This document shows, one piece after another, positions 45,309-54,301 of a DNA stretch of 64,000 nt. Position 1 is the first letter of the stretch. Each line of letters starts with the position of its first letter. This DNA is from Thermohalobaculum sp039822785 (GTDB taxonomy: Bacteria; Pseudomonadota; Alphaproteobacteria; Rhodobacterales; Rhodobacteraceae), in the NCBI GenBank assembly GCA_039822785.1, contig JBCBMO010000002.1, forward strand, positions 62,001 to 126,000. The letters run 5' to 3'. The translations under genes were made by a program, and so were the position numbers. The notes beneath the pieces are model-generated. The model saw nothing but the letters and a program-made list of their open reading frames with translations. It was not told where the DNA came from and did not search any database.

Positions 45309-46415
45309 CTATCCGGACTGGGCGATCTGATGGGCGACACGATCCTTGATCGAGGCCTGAGGGACGGAGCCGCTCAACTCTGCCACATCGGCTTCGACCA
45401 TCTCCCGCACGAGCTGAACAAAGCTGCACTTCGGCGTCCAGCCAAGCTGTTCGCGCGCCTTGGTCGCGTCGCCGAGCAGCAGATCCACCTCCGTCGGCCG
45501 GAAGTAGGCAGGATCGATCCGCACCAGAATGGCACCGCTCGATGCGCAGACACCAATCTCATCCGTACCGCTGCCCGACCACTCGATCCGGCGTCCGACC
45601 ACGCGGAAGGCAGCCTCGACAAAGGCCCTGACCGAGTAGGTCTCTCCGGTCGCCAGGACATAATCATCGCTGTGATCCTGCTGCATGATCCGCCACATGC
45701 CCTCGACGTAGTCGCGCGCATGGCCCCAGTCGCGGCGGGCGTTCAGATTGCCGAGCCAAAGGCAGTCTTGCTGGCCATGGTGGATGGCCGCAACGGCGCG
45801 GGTGATCTTGCGCGTCACGAAGGTCTCGCCGCGCAGCGGGCTCTCGTGGTTGAACAGGATCCCGTTCGAGGCATGCATGCCATAGGCCTCGCGGTAGTTC
45901 ACCGTGATCCAATAGGCATAGAGCTTCGCCGCGGCATAGGGGCTGCGCGGATAGAACGGCGTCGTCTCTCGCTGCGGCGTCTCCTGCACCAGACCATAAA
46001 GCTCCGACGTAGACGCCTGATAGAAGCGCGTCTTCCTCTCCAAGCCCAGGATCCTGATCGCTTCCAGCAGCCGCAGCGTACCAATGGCGTCTGCGTTTGC
46101 CGTGTATTCCGGCGTCTCGAAGCTGACCTGCACATGCGACTGTGCGGCGAGGTTGTAGATCTCGTCGGGCTGCACCTCCTGGACGATCCGGATCAGGTTC
46201 GTCGAGTCGGTCAGGTCGCCGTAATGCATGAGGAACCGCAGATCATCCTCGTGCGGGTCCTGGTAGAGATGGTCGACGCGGCTCGTGTTCAGAGACGACG
46301 AACGCCGCTTCACACCGTGAACCATGTAACCTTTTTCGATCAGCAGTTCGGCAAGATAGGCGCCATCCTGACCCGTCACACCCGTGATCAATGCTTTACG
46401 CACAGCCATCCCCAT
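45309..46415 (-). CDS. gmd: GDP-mannose 4,6-dehydratase
   Basis: A 368-residue extended SDR that makes GDP-4-keto-6-deoxy-D-mannose from GDP-mannose, first step to GDP-L-fucose. Motifs: ALITGVTGQDGAYLAELLI at the N terminus, VKRRSSSLNTSRVDHLY, the YNLAAQSHVQVSFETPEYTA block, QASTSELYGLVQETPQ, catalytic PRSPYAAAKLYAYWI, NHESPLRGETFVTRKIT and RDWGHARDYVEGMW. Full length for the family. It starts the gmd-fcl-wecG run, which with uxs predicts fucose and xylose in the polysaccharide. Confidence 0.96.
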   Translation of the reverse strand: MGMAVRKALITGVTGQDGAYLAELLIEKGYMVHGVKRRSSSLNTSRVDHLYQDPHEDDLRFLMHYGDLTDSTNLIRIVQEVQPDEIYNLAAQSHVQVSFETPEYTANADAIGTLRLLEAIRILGLERKTRFYQASTSELYGLVQETPQRETTPFYPRSPYAAAKLYAYWITVNYREAYGMHASNGILFNHESPLRGETFVTRKITRAVAAIHHGQQDCLWLGNLNARRDWGHARDYVEGMWRIMQQDHSDDYVLATGETYSVRAFVEAAFRVVGRRIEWSGSGTDEIGVCASSGAILVRIDPAYFRPTEVDLLLGDATKAREQLGWTPKCSFVQLVREMVEADVAELSGSVPQASIKDRVAHQIAQSG

Positions 46416-46583
46416 TTTGACTTCAACTCACCCACTCGGACTTGTCTCGCTTCAAGAATAGATTTCAGCGCCTGTTCGCGCCCAACGACGCGGAACGCTG
46501 AAGGTAGTGAGCAACGCCGCCATCACTTAAGGCCATGCCCAAGCCAAGCATGATCCTCCCGTGCGCGCCCGCGACCCCCACCA

Positions 46584-47834
46584 TCATGACGGCCGCCCAT
46601 CGGATGTATCGACCGCGAGCGGTGCTGCGTCGCGCGCCGATCCGCGCCGCTCGCCCTCCATCGACGCGTACACGCGCTGCAGCCTGTCAGCATAAGCGGC
46701 GATGCTCAGGTTATCGAGGAAGTAGACGCGCGCCGCACGGGCAAGCCGCTCACAACCGGCCGGATCGCGCGACAGCACCGCGAGCGCCTCGGCCAAACCT
46801 TCGGGATCTCCCGGCGTGACGAACCGGCCGTTCACGTCTTCGGTGAGCACTTCCTCGTGCGCACCCACCCGTGTGGTGACCACGGTAAGCGCATTCGCCA
46901 TCCCCTCGAGCACCGACATGGCCATGCCTTCGGCGTGGGAGGGCAAAACCAGCACATCCGCGCGGGCACAGAGCGCGCGCACCGCGGGTTCATCCACCCA
47001 ACCCGGGAAATCGATGCGGTCCACCACACCCAAAGCGCTCGCCTGCTCACGGTAGTCATCGATAGGCCCATCACCGGCCAGCGTCGCCCGCCAGTCCACA
47101 CCCTGCATCTGAGGGTGCGCCAAGGCCTCTAGCAACTCCGGCACGCCCTTGCGCTCGCTCAGGCGCCCGAGAAACAGAATGTTGAACGGCGAGGAGGGCG
47201 ACCGGGCGTAGGTCATGGTCGGCTTGGGGTCCGGGACGGCATTGTGCAGAACGGCGACCCGATGCGGCGCGATATCGAGTTTCTCCTCCATCAACCGACG
47301 ATCCCGATGGCCGAGCACGACAACCCTGTCGGCGCCCTGGAACATCCGCTTGATGGCAAATCTGATTGGCGCCGGGCGCCGGGCGATATCGTCCGCGTAC
47401 TCCGGATCGTGCAGGTGCAAAACATGCGTGCTGCCGATCAGCCGCGCGACGCCGGTCAGCATCAGCTTTCGCACCGTGCTGCCGCGACCGGCGATGTGGA
47501 TGTGCTGGATACACCGCGGCGCGAACAGCCGATCGCGGATCAGCGTCACCCCCGCCAGGAAAAGCCGGAAGGGCGATCCCAGGACCGTCAGCGTCGGACC
47601 ACGGGTATCGCTGATCTCGTGGCGGATGTTCCGGTCGCCCAGCTCATCGACGACATAGCCGACCAGCCGACCGATACCGCCGCCGCGTTCGCGCCCGCCG
47701 GGCAAGTAGTGCCGAGCCTGGACCGAGGCCTGCGCCAGATCCGATGAGGGAGCACCGCCGACGACCCGGGCGGCGGCGGTACCAGGGACCCTACGCTCAA
47801 CACTCTGCGGCGGCTTTACACCAACATCGACCAT
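46584..47834 (-). CDS. glycosyltransferase family 4
   Basis: About 416 residues, GT-B fold. It has CIQHIHIAGRGSTVRKLMLT, HVLHLHDPEYADDIARR and RMFQGADRVVVLGHRDRRLM in the acceptor half and FNILFLGRLSERKGVPELLE, WRATLAGDGPIDDYREQA, ADVLVLPSHAEGMAMSVLEG and NALTVVTTRVGAHEEVL in the donor half. The start is not certain (ATG at 47834 assumed; a TTG lies 12 bp before). It transcribes toward gmd with 168 bp between, so it may share the operon. It is the right-most gene of the polysaccharide region. Confidence 0.9.
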   Translation of the reverse strand: MVDVGVKPPQSVERRVPGTAAARVVGGAPSSDLAQASVQARHYLPGGRERGGGIGRLVGYVVDELGDRNIRHEISDTRGPTLTVLGSPFRLFLAGVTLIRDRLFAPRCIQHIHIAGRGSTVRKLMLTGVARLIGSTHVLHLHDPEYADDIARRPAPIRFAIKRMFQGADRVVVLGHRDRRLMEEKLDIAPHRVAVLHNAVPDPKPTMTYARSPSSPFNILFLGRLSERKGVPELLEALAHPQMQGVDWRATLAGDGPIDDYREQASALGVVDRIDFPGWVDEPAVRALCARADVLVLPSHAEGMAMSVLEGMANALTVVTTRVGAHEEVLTEDVNGRFVTPGDPEGLAEALAVLSRDPAGCERLARAARVYFLDNLSIAAYADRLQRVYASMEGERRGSARDAAPLAVDTSDGRPS

Positions 47835-48143
47835 CGCCACACCCAACGCTCACCGACCATGCCATGCACTCAGCGTGTTGCAGCGTAGCATAGCGGGCAG
47901 TGGCACCGACTGTTCAAACGTGCAGGGCGCCCGCCGTCGCGGGACAAATTCGCATGAGAAAGCGGGGGGCGAGACGGGAGTTTTTCTCAATTTGGGCATC
48001 TGATTAGTCGAATGGGGTACTCTCCTAGATCAGCAGGCTGCCATCCTGTCGGCGCGACAAAACCCTAGGTTGCAAACAGACTTGGCGTCCGCGCCGCCGA
48101 CTTCGCCGGCGCGGCAGATACCACCGTTGGACGCCGCGTCGCC
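47835..48143. other. intergenic boundary between polysaccharide and methylamine loci
   Basis: About 300 bp holding the presumed upstream region of the GT4 gene and the 3' flank of the flavoprotein gene. No gene, repeat or clear terminator was recognised. Confidence 0.5.
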
Positions 48144-50573
48144 CTAGCCGGAGGTCCGGACGCGGTGGTTCTCGGGGTCGTAGCGGCAGGGGCTCACGAC
48201 CTCGCCGGGCAAGCGCTCGCCGAGGACGAGAACGTCGACGCCTGTGCCTTCCGCCGCATGGGCGGGGTCCAGGAAGCCCATCGCCAGGTTCTCGCCCATC
48301 CGGTGCCCCCAGGCGGCGGAGGTGACGGTGCCGATCACCGCGTCGCCCACGATGATGCTGTCGCCCGGATGCGCCGGCGCCCGCTCGCTGTCCAGGCGAA
48401 GGCTGACGAAGCGCCGGCGGGGCGCCTGGTTCTGCTTGGCCACCAGCGCGTCCCGGCCCGGGAAGGGCCCTTTGTCGAGGCGCACGAACCGCTCCAACCC
48501 GCTCTCGAAGGGATCGCATTCGTCGATTAGATCGGCCTTCCAGTGGCGATAGCCCTTCTCGATCCGCATCGCCTCGGCGGCACGCAGGCCGAAGGGCCGC
48601 AACCCAAGCGGCGCGCCATGGTGGGTGAGGAGCGTGTAGAGCGCCTCCGCCTGCGTCAGGGGCACGTGCAGCTCCCATGCCCGCTCGCCGGAGTAGCTGA
48701 CCGCCATCGCGGTGCAGGCGATCGGGCCCAGATGCACCAGGCGCGCCGAGAGCCAGGGAAAAGCCTCGACCCGCCAGTCCGTGCGCGGGGCGGCGGCGCC
48801 AAGCAGCGCCTCCGCCCGCGGGCCGGCGACGACCAGGCAGGTGTAGGTCTCGGTCAGCGGTGTCAGGCGCACCGAGCCGTCGGCGGGCAGATGCGCTGTC
48901 AGCCAGTCGTGGTCGTGATGCTCCGCCGCCGCGGCCGAGCCCCACCAGAAACGGTCAGGCCCGAGCCAGGCGATCGTGGCCTCCGACAACACGTTGCCCC
49001 GGTCGGTGAGGGTATAGGCCAGCGCCACGCGCCCCTCGCGCCGTGGCATCCGCCCGGCGATCAGACTATCGAGCCAGTCGTGCGCCCCGCGTCCCTCCAC
49101 CGCGATCCGGGTAAAGCCGGAGACCTCCATCACGCCGACGCCGTGCTGGACCGCCGCGACCTCGGCCGCCACCGCGCGCTCCGCCGCCGTCCAGCCGAAA
49201 CCCGGTGTGTCGGCGAAGCCCGGCTCAAGGCGGTAATAGGCGGCGCGTTCCCAGCCGTTGACCGGCGCGAAATCGGCGCCCGCGGCGCGCAAATGGGGCG
49301 TGATCGGCGTCGTGCGGGCATCGCGGGCGGCCGGGCGATGCTCATGCGGGCGGTGAAAGCGGAACTCGTTCTGATAGTCCTCGATCGCCTTCAGCGCGGT
49401 GTATTCCTCGCCCGCATAGGCACCGAAGCGGCGGGGGTCGAGCGCCCAGGTGTCGTACTCTGCCTCACCGTGGACCATGGTCTGGGCCAGCAGCCAGCCA
49501 TGGCCGCCCCCCTCGCCCAGGCCCGCGCGCAGGCCGGTGATGCACCAGGCGTTGCGCCGCCCCGGGATGCGCCCCACCAGCGGCACGCCATCGGGGGTAT
49601 AGGTGATGGGCCCGTTGATGATCGTATGGATCCCGGTCTCCGCCAGCGCCGGCAGACGCTCGATCGCGCCCTCCAGCACGGGCAGCACCCGGTCGGGGTC
49701 GTCGGGACAGAGCGCATTGGTGAAGCCGGGATCGATCCCGTCGAGCCCCCAGGTCCGGCAGTCCTGTTCGTAAAAGCCGACCAGCAGGCCCTGCTTCTCC
49801 TGGCGCGCATAGAAGTCCGCCTGGGGGCAGCGGATCAGCGGCATGCGATGCCCCGCCTCGGCGATCCCCGCGATGGGCTCGGTCAGGAAATACTGATGCT
49901 CCATCGAGGCGACGGGGAGTTCGACGCCCATCATCGCGCCGATCTCGTTGCAGCGGTAACCGCCGGCGTTGACGATGTGCTCGGCGATGATTTCGCCCTT
50001 GGGGGTGGTGACGACCCACTCCCCGCCCGGGCGCTGGCTGAGAGCCGTGACGGGCGTATGCCGATGCACCTCCGCCCCCGCCCGCCGCGCACGTCGCGCG
50101 AGCGCCTGGCAGAGCTGCGCGGGGTCGATGTCGCCGTCCAGCGGGTCCCAAAGCGCGCCCTTGAGGCCCTCGGTCGCGATCAGCGGATGGCGCCGCCCGG
50201 CCTCTGCCGCATCGATCAGCTCGAACTCGACCCCCATGCCCTTGGCCAGGCTCTGGAAGTGGCGATAGCCCTCCAGGTGCCAGTCCTCGGTCGCCAGGCG
50301 CAGCCCGCCGTCGGCATGGTGGTAGTTGATGGGATAGTCCGGGTCGTCCGCCAGCTCCTTGTAGAGGCTGATCGAATGGGTCTTGAGGCCGACCATCACC
50401 TGGATCGCGCCGAAGTTCGTCACCTGCGCGGCGGAGTGCCAGGTCGTGCCCGAGGTCAGCTCGTCCCGTTCCAGAAGGACCACATCGCTCCACCCCTCCT
50501 GGGTCAGATGATAGAGCGCGGAACAGCCGCCGATGCCGCCGCCGATGACAACCGCCCGGGCATGGCTTCTCAT
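48144..50573 (-). CDS. dimethylglycine/sarcosine dehydrogenase-like flavoprotein with GcvT domain
   Basis: About 809 residues from the ATG at 50573 (AAGGAG 7 nt upstream). The N-terminal DAO domain binds FAD: RAVVIGGGIGGCSALYHLTQ, then LLERDELTSGTTWHSAAQVT, whose His is the usual covalent FAD site in this family. After the oxidoreductase half (to about 390) come the FAO_M and GcvT/aminomethyltransferase domains (GVGVMEVSGFTRIAVEGRG, YSGERAWELHVPLTQ, LRAAEAMRIEKGYRHWKADL), which transfer the released one-carbon unit to tetrahydrofolate. It is divergent from the MttB-like gene and probably demethylates a tertiary methylamine made by the neighbours. Confidence 0.9.
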   Translation of the reverse strand: MRSHARAVVIGGGIGGCSALYHLTQEGWSDVVLLERDELTSGTTWHSAAQVTNFGAIQVMVGLKTHSISLYKELADDPDYPINYHHADGGLRLATEDWHLEGYRHFQSLAKGMGVEFELIDAAEAGRRHPLIATEGLKGALWDPLDGDIDPAQLCQALARRARRAGAEVHRHTPVTALSQRPGGEWVVTTPKGEIIAEHIVNAGGYRCNEIGAMMGVELPVASMEHQYFLTEPIAGIAEAGHRMPLIRCPQADFYARQEKQGLLVGFYEQDCRTWGLDGIDPGFTNALCPDDPDRVLPVLEGAIERLPALAETGIHTIINGPITYTPDGVPLVGRIPGRRNAWCITGLRAGLGEGGGHGWLLAQTMVHGEAEYDTWALDPRRFGAYAGEEYTALKAIEDYQNEFRFHRPHEHRPAARDARTTPITPHLRAAGADFAPVNGWERAAYYRLEPGFADTPGFGWTAAERAVAAEVAAVQHGVGVMEVSGFTRIAVEGRGAHDWLDSLIAGRMPRREGRVALAYTLTDRGNVLSEATIAWLGPDRFWWGSAAAAEHHDHDWLTAHLPADGSVRLTPLTETYTCLVVAGPRAEALLGAAAPRTDWRVEAFPWLSARLVHLGPIACTAMAVSYSGERAWELHVPLTQAEALYTLLTHHGAPLGLRPFGLRAAEAMRIEKGYRHWKADLIDECDPFESGLERFVRLDKGPFPGRDALVAKQNQAPRRRFVSLRLDSERAPAHPGDSIIVGDAVIGTVTSAAWGHRMGENLAMGFLDPAHAAEGTGVDVLVLGERLPGEVVSPCRYDPENHRVRTSG

Positions 50574-50766
50574 GACGCTCTCCTTCGTGCTCGCCGACCG
50601 CTGCTGGGCGGTATCGGAGCCGGCGCCCATCGCAGGGTCAATCCGACAGCGGGGCTTCTGCGAAAAACCGCAGGGCGCCTTCGGAAATCCGGAACGCAGC
50701 GCAGTGCGATTGCGGCGCCGCCCCCAGCCTGGGAGACTGCGCCCCATGCCCGGGACAGGACAGGCC

Positions 50767-52296
50767 ATGGAGGATCGCAAGCGTTCGCGTCGCGGCGGCG
50801 GCCGGGCGGCGCGTCAGACCCTGCGCCGCGATCCTGGCATGGCGATCAACCCCGCGCCCCCGGGGCAACAGGGCGGTGCCTATCGCCCGCTCGACCAGGC
50901 GGGGATCGAGGCGATTTACGACGCAGCCCTCACGCTGCTGGCCGACCTCGGGATGGGGCGCGCACCCCCCGCGCTGGTCGAGGCCGCGACCGCCCAGGGG
51001 GCCGAGGTCAATGCCCTCGGCCGCCTCAGCTTCCCGCGGGCCATGGTGGAGGAGGTGATCGCGGCCTCCCCCTCCCGCTTCATCTACCACGGCCGCGACC
51101 CGGCCCATGACTTCGAGATCGGGGGCGAGCGCGTCCATTTCGGTACCGGCGGCGCCGCGGTGCAGACGCTGGACATGGAGACCGGGCTCTACCGCCCCTC
51201 CACCCTCGCGGATCTGCATGATTTCACGCGGCTGGCGGATGCGCTCACCAACATCAGCTGGTTCACCCGCTGCTGCATTGCAACGGACGTGGAGGACAGC
51301 TTCGCCCTCGACATCCACACGGCCTATGCGCTGGTGCTGAACACGACCAAGCCGGTCGGCACGGCCTTCACCCTGGCGGCCCATGTGGACCCCATCGTCG
51401 ACATGTTCGACCTGGCACTGGGCGGCGAGGGGCGGTTTCGCGCAAGGCCCTTCTGCAAGGCGCATATCTCGCCCGTCGTCTCGCCGCTGCGCTACGGAGA
51501 GGACGCGGTGGAGGTCACCCAGGCCTGCGTGCGCCGCGGGGTGCCGATCAACTGCATCATCGCCGCCCAGTCCGGCGCCACGGCCCCGGCGACCCCCGCG
51601 GGCTTTCTCACCCAATCGCTGGCCGAGACCTTGGCGGGGCTTATGCTGGTCCATGCCTTCGGGCCCGGCCACCCGGTGATCTTCTCCAACTGGCCGCTGG
51701 TCATCGACCTGCGCACCGGCGCCTTTGCCGGGGGTGGCGGGGAGAGCGCCATCATGAACGCCGCCGCGGCCCAGTTGGCGAATTGGCTGGGCCTGCCCTC
51801 CGGCGTTGCCTGCTCGATGGCGGACGCCAAGGCGGTGGACGCGCAGATGGGCACCGAAAAGGCGATTACAGCGCTCGCCTGCGGCCTGGCCGGCGCCAAC
51901 ATGGTCTATGAGAGTGCGGGGATGATGGCCTCGCTCCTGGGCGCGAGTTTCGAGGCCTTCGTGCTGGATGACGAGATGCTCGGCATGGTCCAGCGCGCCG
52001 TCAGGGGCATCGAGGTCGACGAGGAGCGCATCGGCCTGGAGGCCATCCGCGATGCGGTGCTGGGCGAGGGGCATTTCCTGGGCCATGCCCATACCATGGC
52101 CGCGATGGAGCGGGACTGGCTGTGGCCCGCGCTGGCCGACCGCGATGCGCCCAGCCTTTGGGCCGAGAAGGGCGCGCCGGATGCCTGGGGCCGCGCCCGC
52201 GCCCGGGCAAAGCAGATCCTGGCGGATCATCGCCCCGCCTACCTCGACGGCGCGACCGACAATGCGATCCGCGCTAGGCTGCCCGCCCTGCCCTAG
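50767..52296 (+). CDS. trimethylamine methyltransferase (MttB) family protein, non-pyrrolysine
   Basis: About 509 residues of the MttB/MtgB superfamily, which moves a methyl group from a quaternary or tertiary amine to a corrinoid protein. Family features include DQAGIEAIYDAALTLLADLG, FHYHG-like FIYHGRDPAHDF, HFGTGGAAVQTLDMETGLYR, CCIATDVEDSFALDIHTAYA, GFLTQSLAETLAGLMLVHAF and YESAGMMASLLGASFEAFVL. No in-frame TAG is read through, so no pyrrolysine is used, as in glycine-betaine-type members. The start is not certain: ATG at 50767 or 50746. The partner corrinoid protein is not in the window. The ureohydrolase gene follows 15 bp later. Confidence 0.88.
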   Translation: MEDRKRSRRGGGRAARQTLRRDPGMAINPAPPGQQGGAYRPLDQAGIEAIYDAALTLLADLGMGRAPPALVEAATAQGAEVNALGRLSFPRAMVEEVIAASPSRFIYHGRDPAHDFEIGGERVHFGTGGAAVQTLDMETGLYRPSTLADLHDFTRLADALTNISWFTRCCIATDVEDSFALDIHTAYALVLNTTKPVGTAFTLAAHVDPIVDMFDLALGGEGRFRARPFCKAHISPVVSPLRYGEDAVEVTQACVRRGVPINCIIAAQSGATAPATPAGFLTQSLAETLAGLMLVHAFGPGHPVIFSNWPLVIDLRTGAFAGGGGESAIMNAAAAQLANWLGLPSGVACSMADAKAVDAQMGTEKAITALACGLAGANMVYESAGMMASLLGASFEAFVLDDEMLGMVQRAVRGIEVDEERIGLEAIRDAVLGEGHFLGHAHTMAAMERDWLWPALADRDAPSLWAEKGAPDAWGRARARAKQILADHRPAYLDGATDNAIRARLPALP

Positions 52297-52311
52297 CGAC
52301 GGAGCCCTGCC

Positions 52312-53319
52312 ATGACCCTGACCCCCGACGACGCGATGATGCTGCGCGGTCTCTATTGGTGGGGGGTGCCGACGCTCTTCGCCTGTGAGCACGATGCCGA
52401 TCCGGCGAATGCCGACATCGCCCTGGTGGGCATTCCCCATTCCACCGGCAACGGCACAACCGAGCGTGATCAGCACCTCGGCCCGCGGGCGGTGCGCGAC
52501 GTCTCCGCCGTCCAGCGCCGGGTGCATCTGGGGATGGAGCTGGACCCCTGGTCGGTGGCGCGGGTGCGGGATATCGGCGACGTCCCCCTGCCCGAGGCCA
52601 ACGACAACGAACGCTGCATCGAGCGGATCACCCAGCATTTTCGCCAGATCGACGCTGCCGGCGCGCGGCCCGTCTCCATCGGGGGCGATCACTCGATCAC
52701 GGGCGGCGTGCTCCAGGCCCTCGGCGGGGGGCGGCTGTCGGACGGAGAGCCGGTCGCGCTCCTGCACCTCGACGCCCATACGGATGTCTACACCGGGCTC
52801 GACCATTTCCTGGGCGCGCGGAAATCGGCCGCGCATTGGGGCGCCTATCTCGTCGATCAGGGTCATGTCGACCCGCAGGCCAGCGTGCAGATCGGCATCC
52901 GCGGCAACCCCCGGACGCTCGACTGGCTCGAACCCTCCCGCAGCTACGGTTATCGCCTGATCACCATGGCGGAGTATCGCGCCATGGGCGCCGCAGCGGC
53001 GGTCGAGGAGATCCGCGCCCGCATCGGCGACAGGCCGGTCTATGTCACCTTCGATCTCGACTGTCTGGACCCCAGCGTCGCGCCGGGCGTGTCCAACCTG
53101 GAGCCGGGGGAGGAGGGTTTTCGCGTGGACGAGGCCATCCGCCTGCTCGGCGCGCTCCGCGGGCTCGACATCGTCGGGGGCGATGTCGTCTGCATGATGC
53201 CCACCAAGGATAGTCCGAACCGGATCACGGCGCTCAGCGCCTCGGTCGTGATGTTCGAGATGATCGCGCTGATGGCGGACCGGGTCAGGGCCCGGGGCGG
53301 GCCGACGCCAGGGGCGTGA
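52312..53319 (+). CDS. agmatinase/arginase-family ureohydrolase
   Basis: A 335-residue Mn-dependent ureohydrolase that splits a guanidino compound into urea and an amine. Metal ligands are in SIGGDHSITGGVLQ, LLHLDAHTDVYTG and VYVTFDLDCLDPSVAPGVSN; the substrate-side loop reads SAAHWGAYLVDQG where agmatinases usually have a His-Gly-Thr type loop, so the substrate may differ from agmatine. The N terminus LRGLYWWGVPTLFAC and STGNGTTERDQHLGPRAVRD are family-like. It starts 15 bp after the MttB-like gene and its end overlaps the convergent LysR gene by 35 bp. Confidence 0.9.
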   Translation: MTLTPDDAMMLRGLYWWGVPTLFACEHDADPANADIALVGIPHSTGNGTTERDQHLGPRAVRDVSAVQRRVHLGMELDPWSVARVRDIGDVPLPEANDNERCIERITQHFRQIDAAGARPVSIGGDHSITGGVLQALGGGRLSDGEPVALLHLDAHTDVYTGLDHFLGARKSAAHWGAYLVDQGHVDPQASVQIGIRGNPRTLDWLEPSRSYGYRLITMAEYRAMGAAAAVEEIRARIGDRPVYVTFDLDCLDPSVAPGVSNLEPGEEGFRVDEAIRLLGALRGLDIVGGDVVCMMPTKDSPNRITALSASVVMFEMIALMADRVRARGGPTPGA

Positions 53320-54301
53320 CGCCCGGGACCTCGCCCTCGATCCGCACCTCGCCCGCTAGCCAGGGTGCCGCGGCCGCCGCGGCGGGGAGGACGCGCCGGG
53401 CGATCTCCTCGCGCAGCCGGGCCGCCACCTGCCCTGGCAGCGCGCCCATGACGCCCTTGCGCGCGAACAGCGAGAGGGAGCGCCCGAAGGCCGCGAACGG
53501 GAGGGGGTGCAGGTCCAACCCATCGTGCAGGCGCGGTGCACTGAGGAACCCCAGGGGCGTCGCGATCGCCCAGCCCTGCACCGCCGCTACCGTCGCTAGC
53601 ACCGCGTGATTGCTGTCAAAGGCGAAGGCCCGGGCGGGCGATAGGCGGAGGCGCTGCAGATGCGCGTCGATCTGCTGACCCATCATCAGGCTGGGCGCAT
53701 AACGCACCAAGGGTGCCGTCCCCAGCGCCGCCAGCGGATCATCGCCCGCCGCCAGCCCCCGCGCCGTCACCAGGACATAGGGTTCGCGCAGGATCGGATG
53801 CGCCTCGATCCAGTCGGGCAGTGCCGCCTCCCCCTCCGCCACCACGACCATGTCGACGGCCCGGGTCTCCAGCGCCGCAAGGTTCTGGTGCGACGGCCCG
53901 GACTGCACGCTGATCGCGCAGTCCGGCATGGCATGCGACAGCCCCGCCACCAGGCCCGGGGTCACATCGGCATCAAAGTCCTCGACGATGGCCAGGCGCA
54001 GGCGCGGCAGGCTGGCGAGCGCCATCTCCGCCAATTCGCTCATCGCACCCGTGGCTTCGTCCAGGATCGTGAGGGCGCGCTTCAGGAACACCGCCCCTGC
54101 AGGCGTCAGCGCGAAGGGCCGGGCGGCGCGGTCGATCAGCCGCGCACCAAGCGCCGTCTCGAGGTTGGTGAGTTGCTGAAAGACCGAAGATGGGCTCGCC
54201 CCCAGCCGCTGGGCGGCACTGGCGAGCGAGCCTTCCTCGACGACGGCCACGAAGACCTCGATGGCGCGCAGCGTCAGCCGCCCGCCATCGCGCGTGCTCA
54301 T
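53285..54301 (-). CDS. LysR-family transcriptional regulator
   Basis: A 338-residue LysR-type regulator. The winged HTH is at residues 8-66 (LRAIEVFVAVVEEGSLASAA, LGASPSSVFQQLTNLE, LGARLIDRAARPFALTPAG); the effector-binding domain follows (LPRLRLAIVEDFDADVTPGL). ATG at 54301 is chosen because it overlaps the permease stop (ATGA) and precedes the HTH directly. It is the last gene of the ABC transporter operon and probably senses the transported amine and controls the transporter and the divergent catabolic genes. Confidence 0.92.
   Translation of the reverse strand: MSTRDGGRLTLRAIEVFVAVVEEGSLASAAQRLGASPSSVFQQLTNLETALGARLIDRAARPFALTPAGAVFLKRALTILDEATGAMSELAEMALASLPRLRLAIVEDFDADVTPGLVAGLSHAMPDCAISVQSGPSHQNLAALETRAVDMVVVAEGEAALPDWIEAHPILREPYVLVTARGLAAGDDPLAALGTAPLVRYAPSLMMGQQIDAHLQRLRLSPARAFAFDSNHAVLATVAAVQGWAIATPLGFLSAPRLHDGLDLHPLPFAAFGRSLSLFARKGVMGALPGQVAARLREEIARRVLPAAAAAAPWLAGEVRIEGEVPGVTPLASARPGP

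Noticed and set aside
43575..46553. A 992-codon plus-strand open frame across the wecG-fcl-gmd genes
   Set aside because: It lies entirely antisense to three well-identified genes, and its Arg/His/Asp-rich translation resembles no protein family.
48543..52866. Very long open frames antisense to the flavoprotein and MttB-like genes
   Set aside because: Same antisense GC effect; both real genes are supported by motifs and ribosome sites on the other strand.
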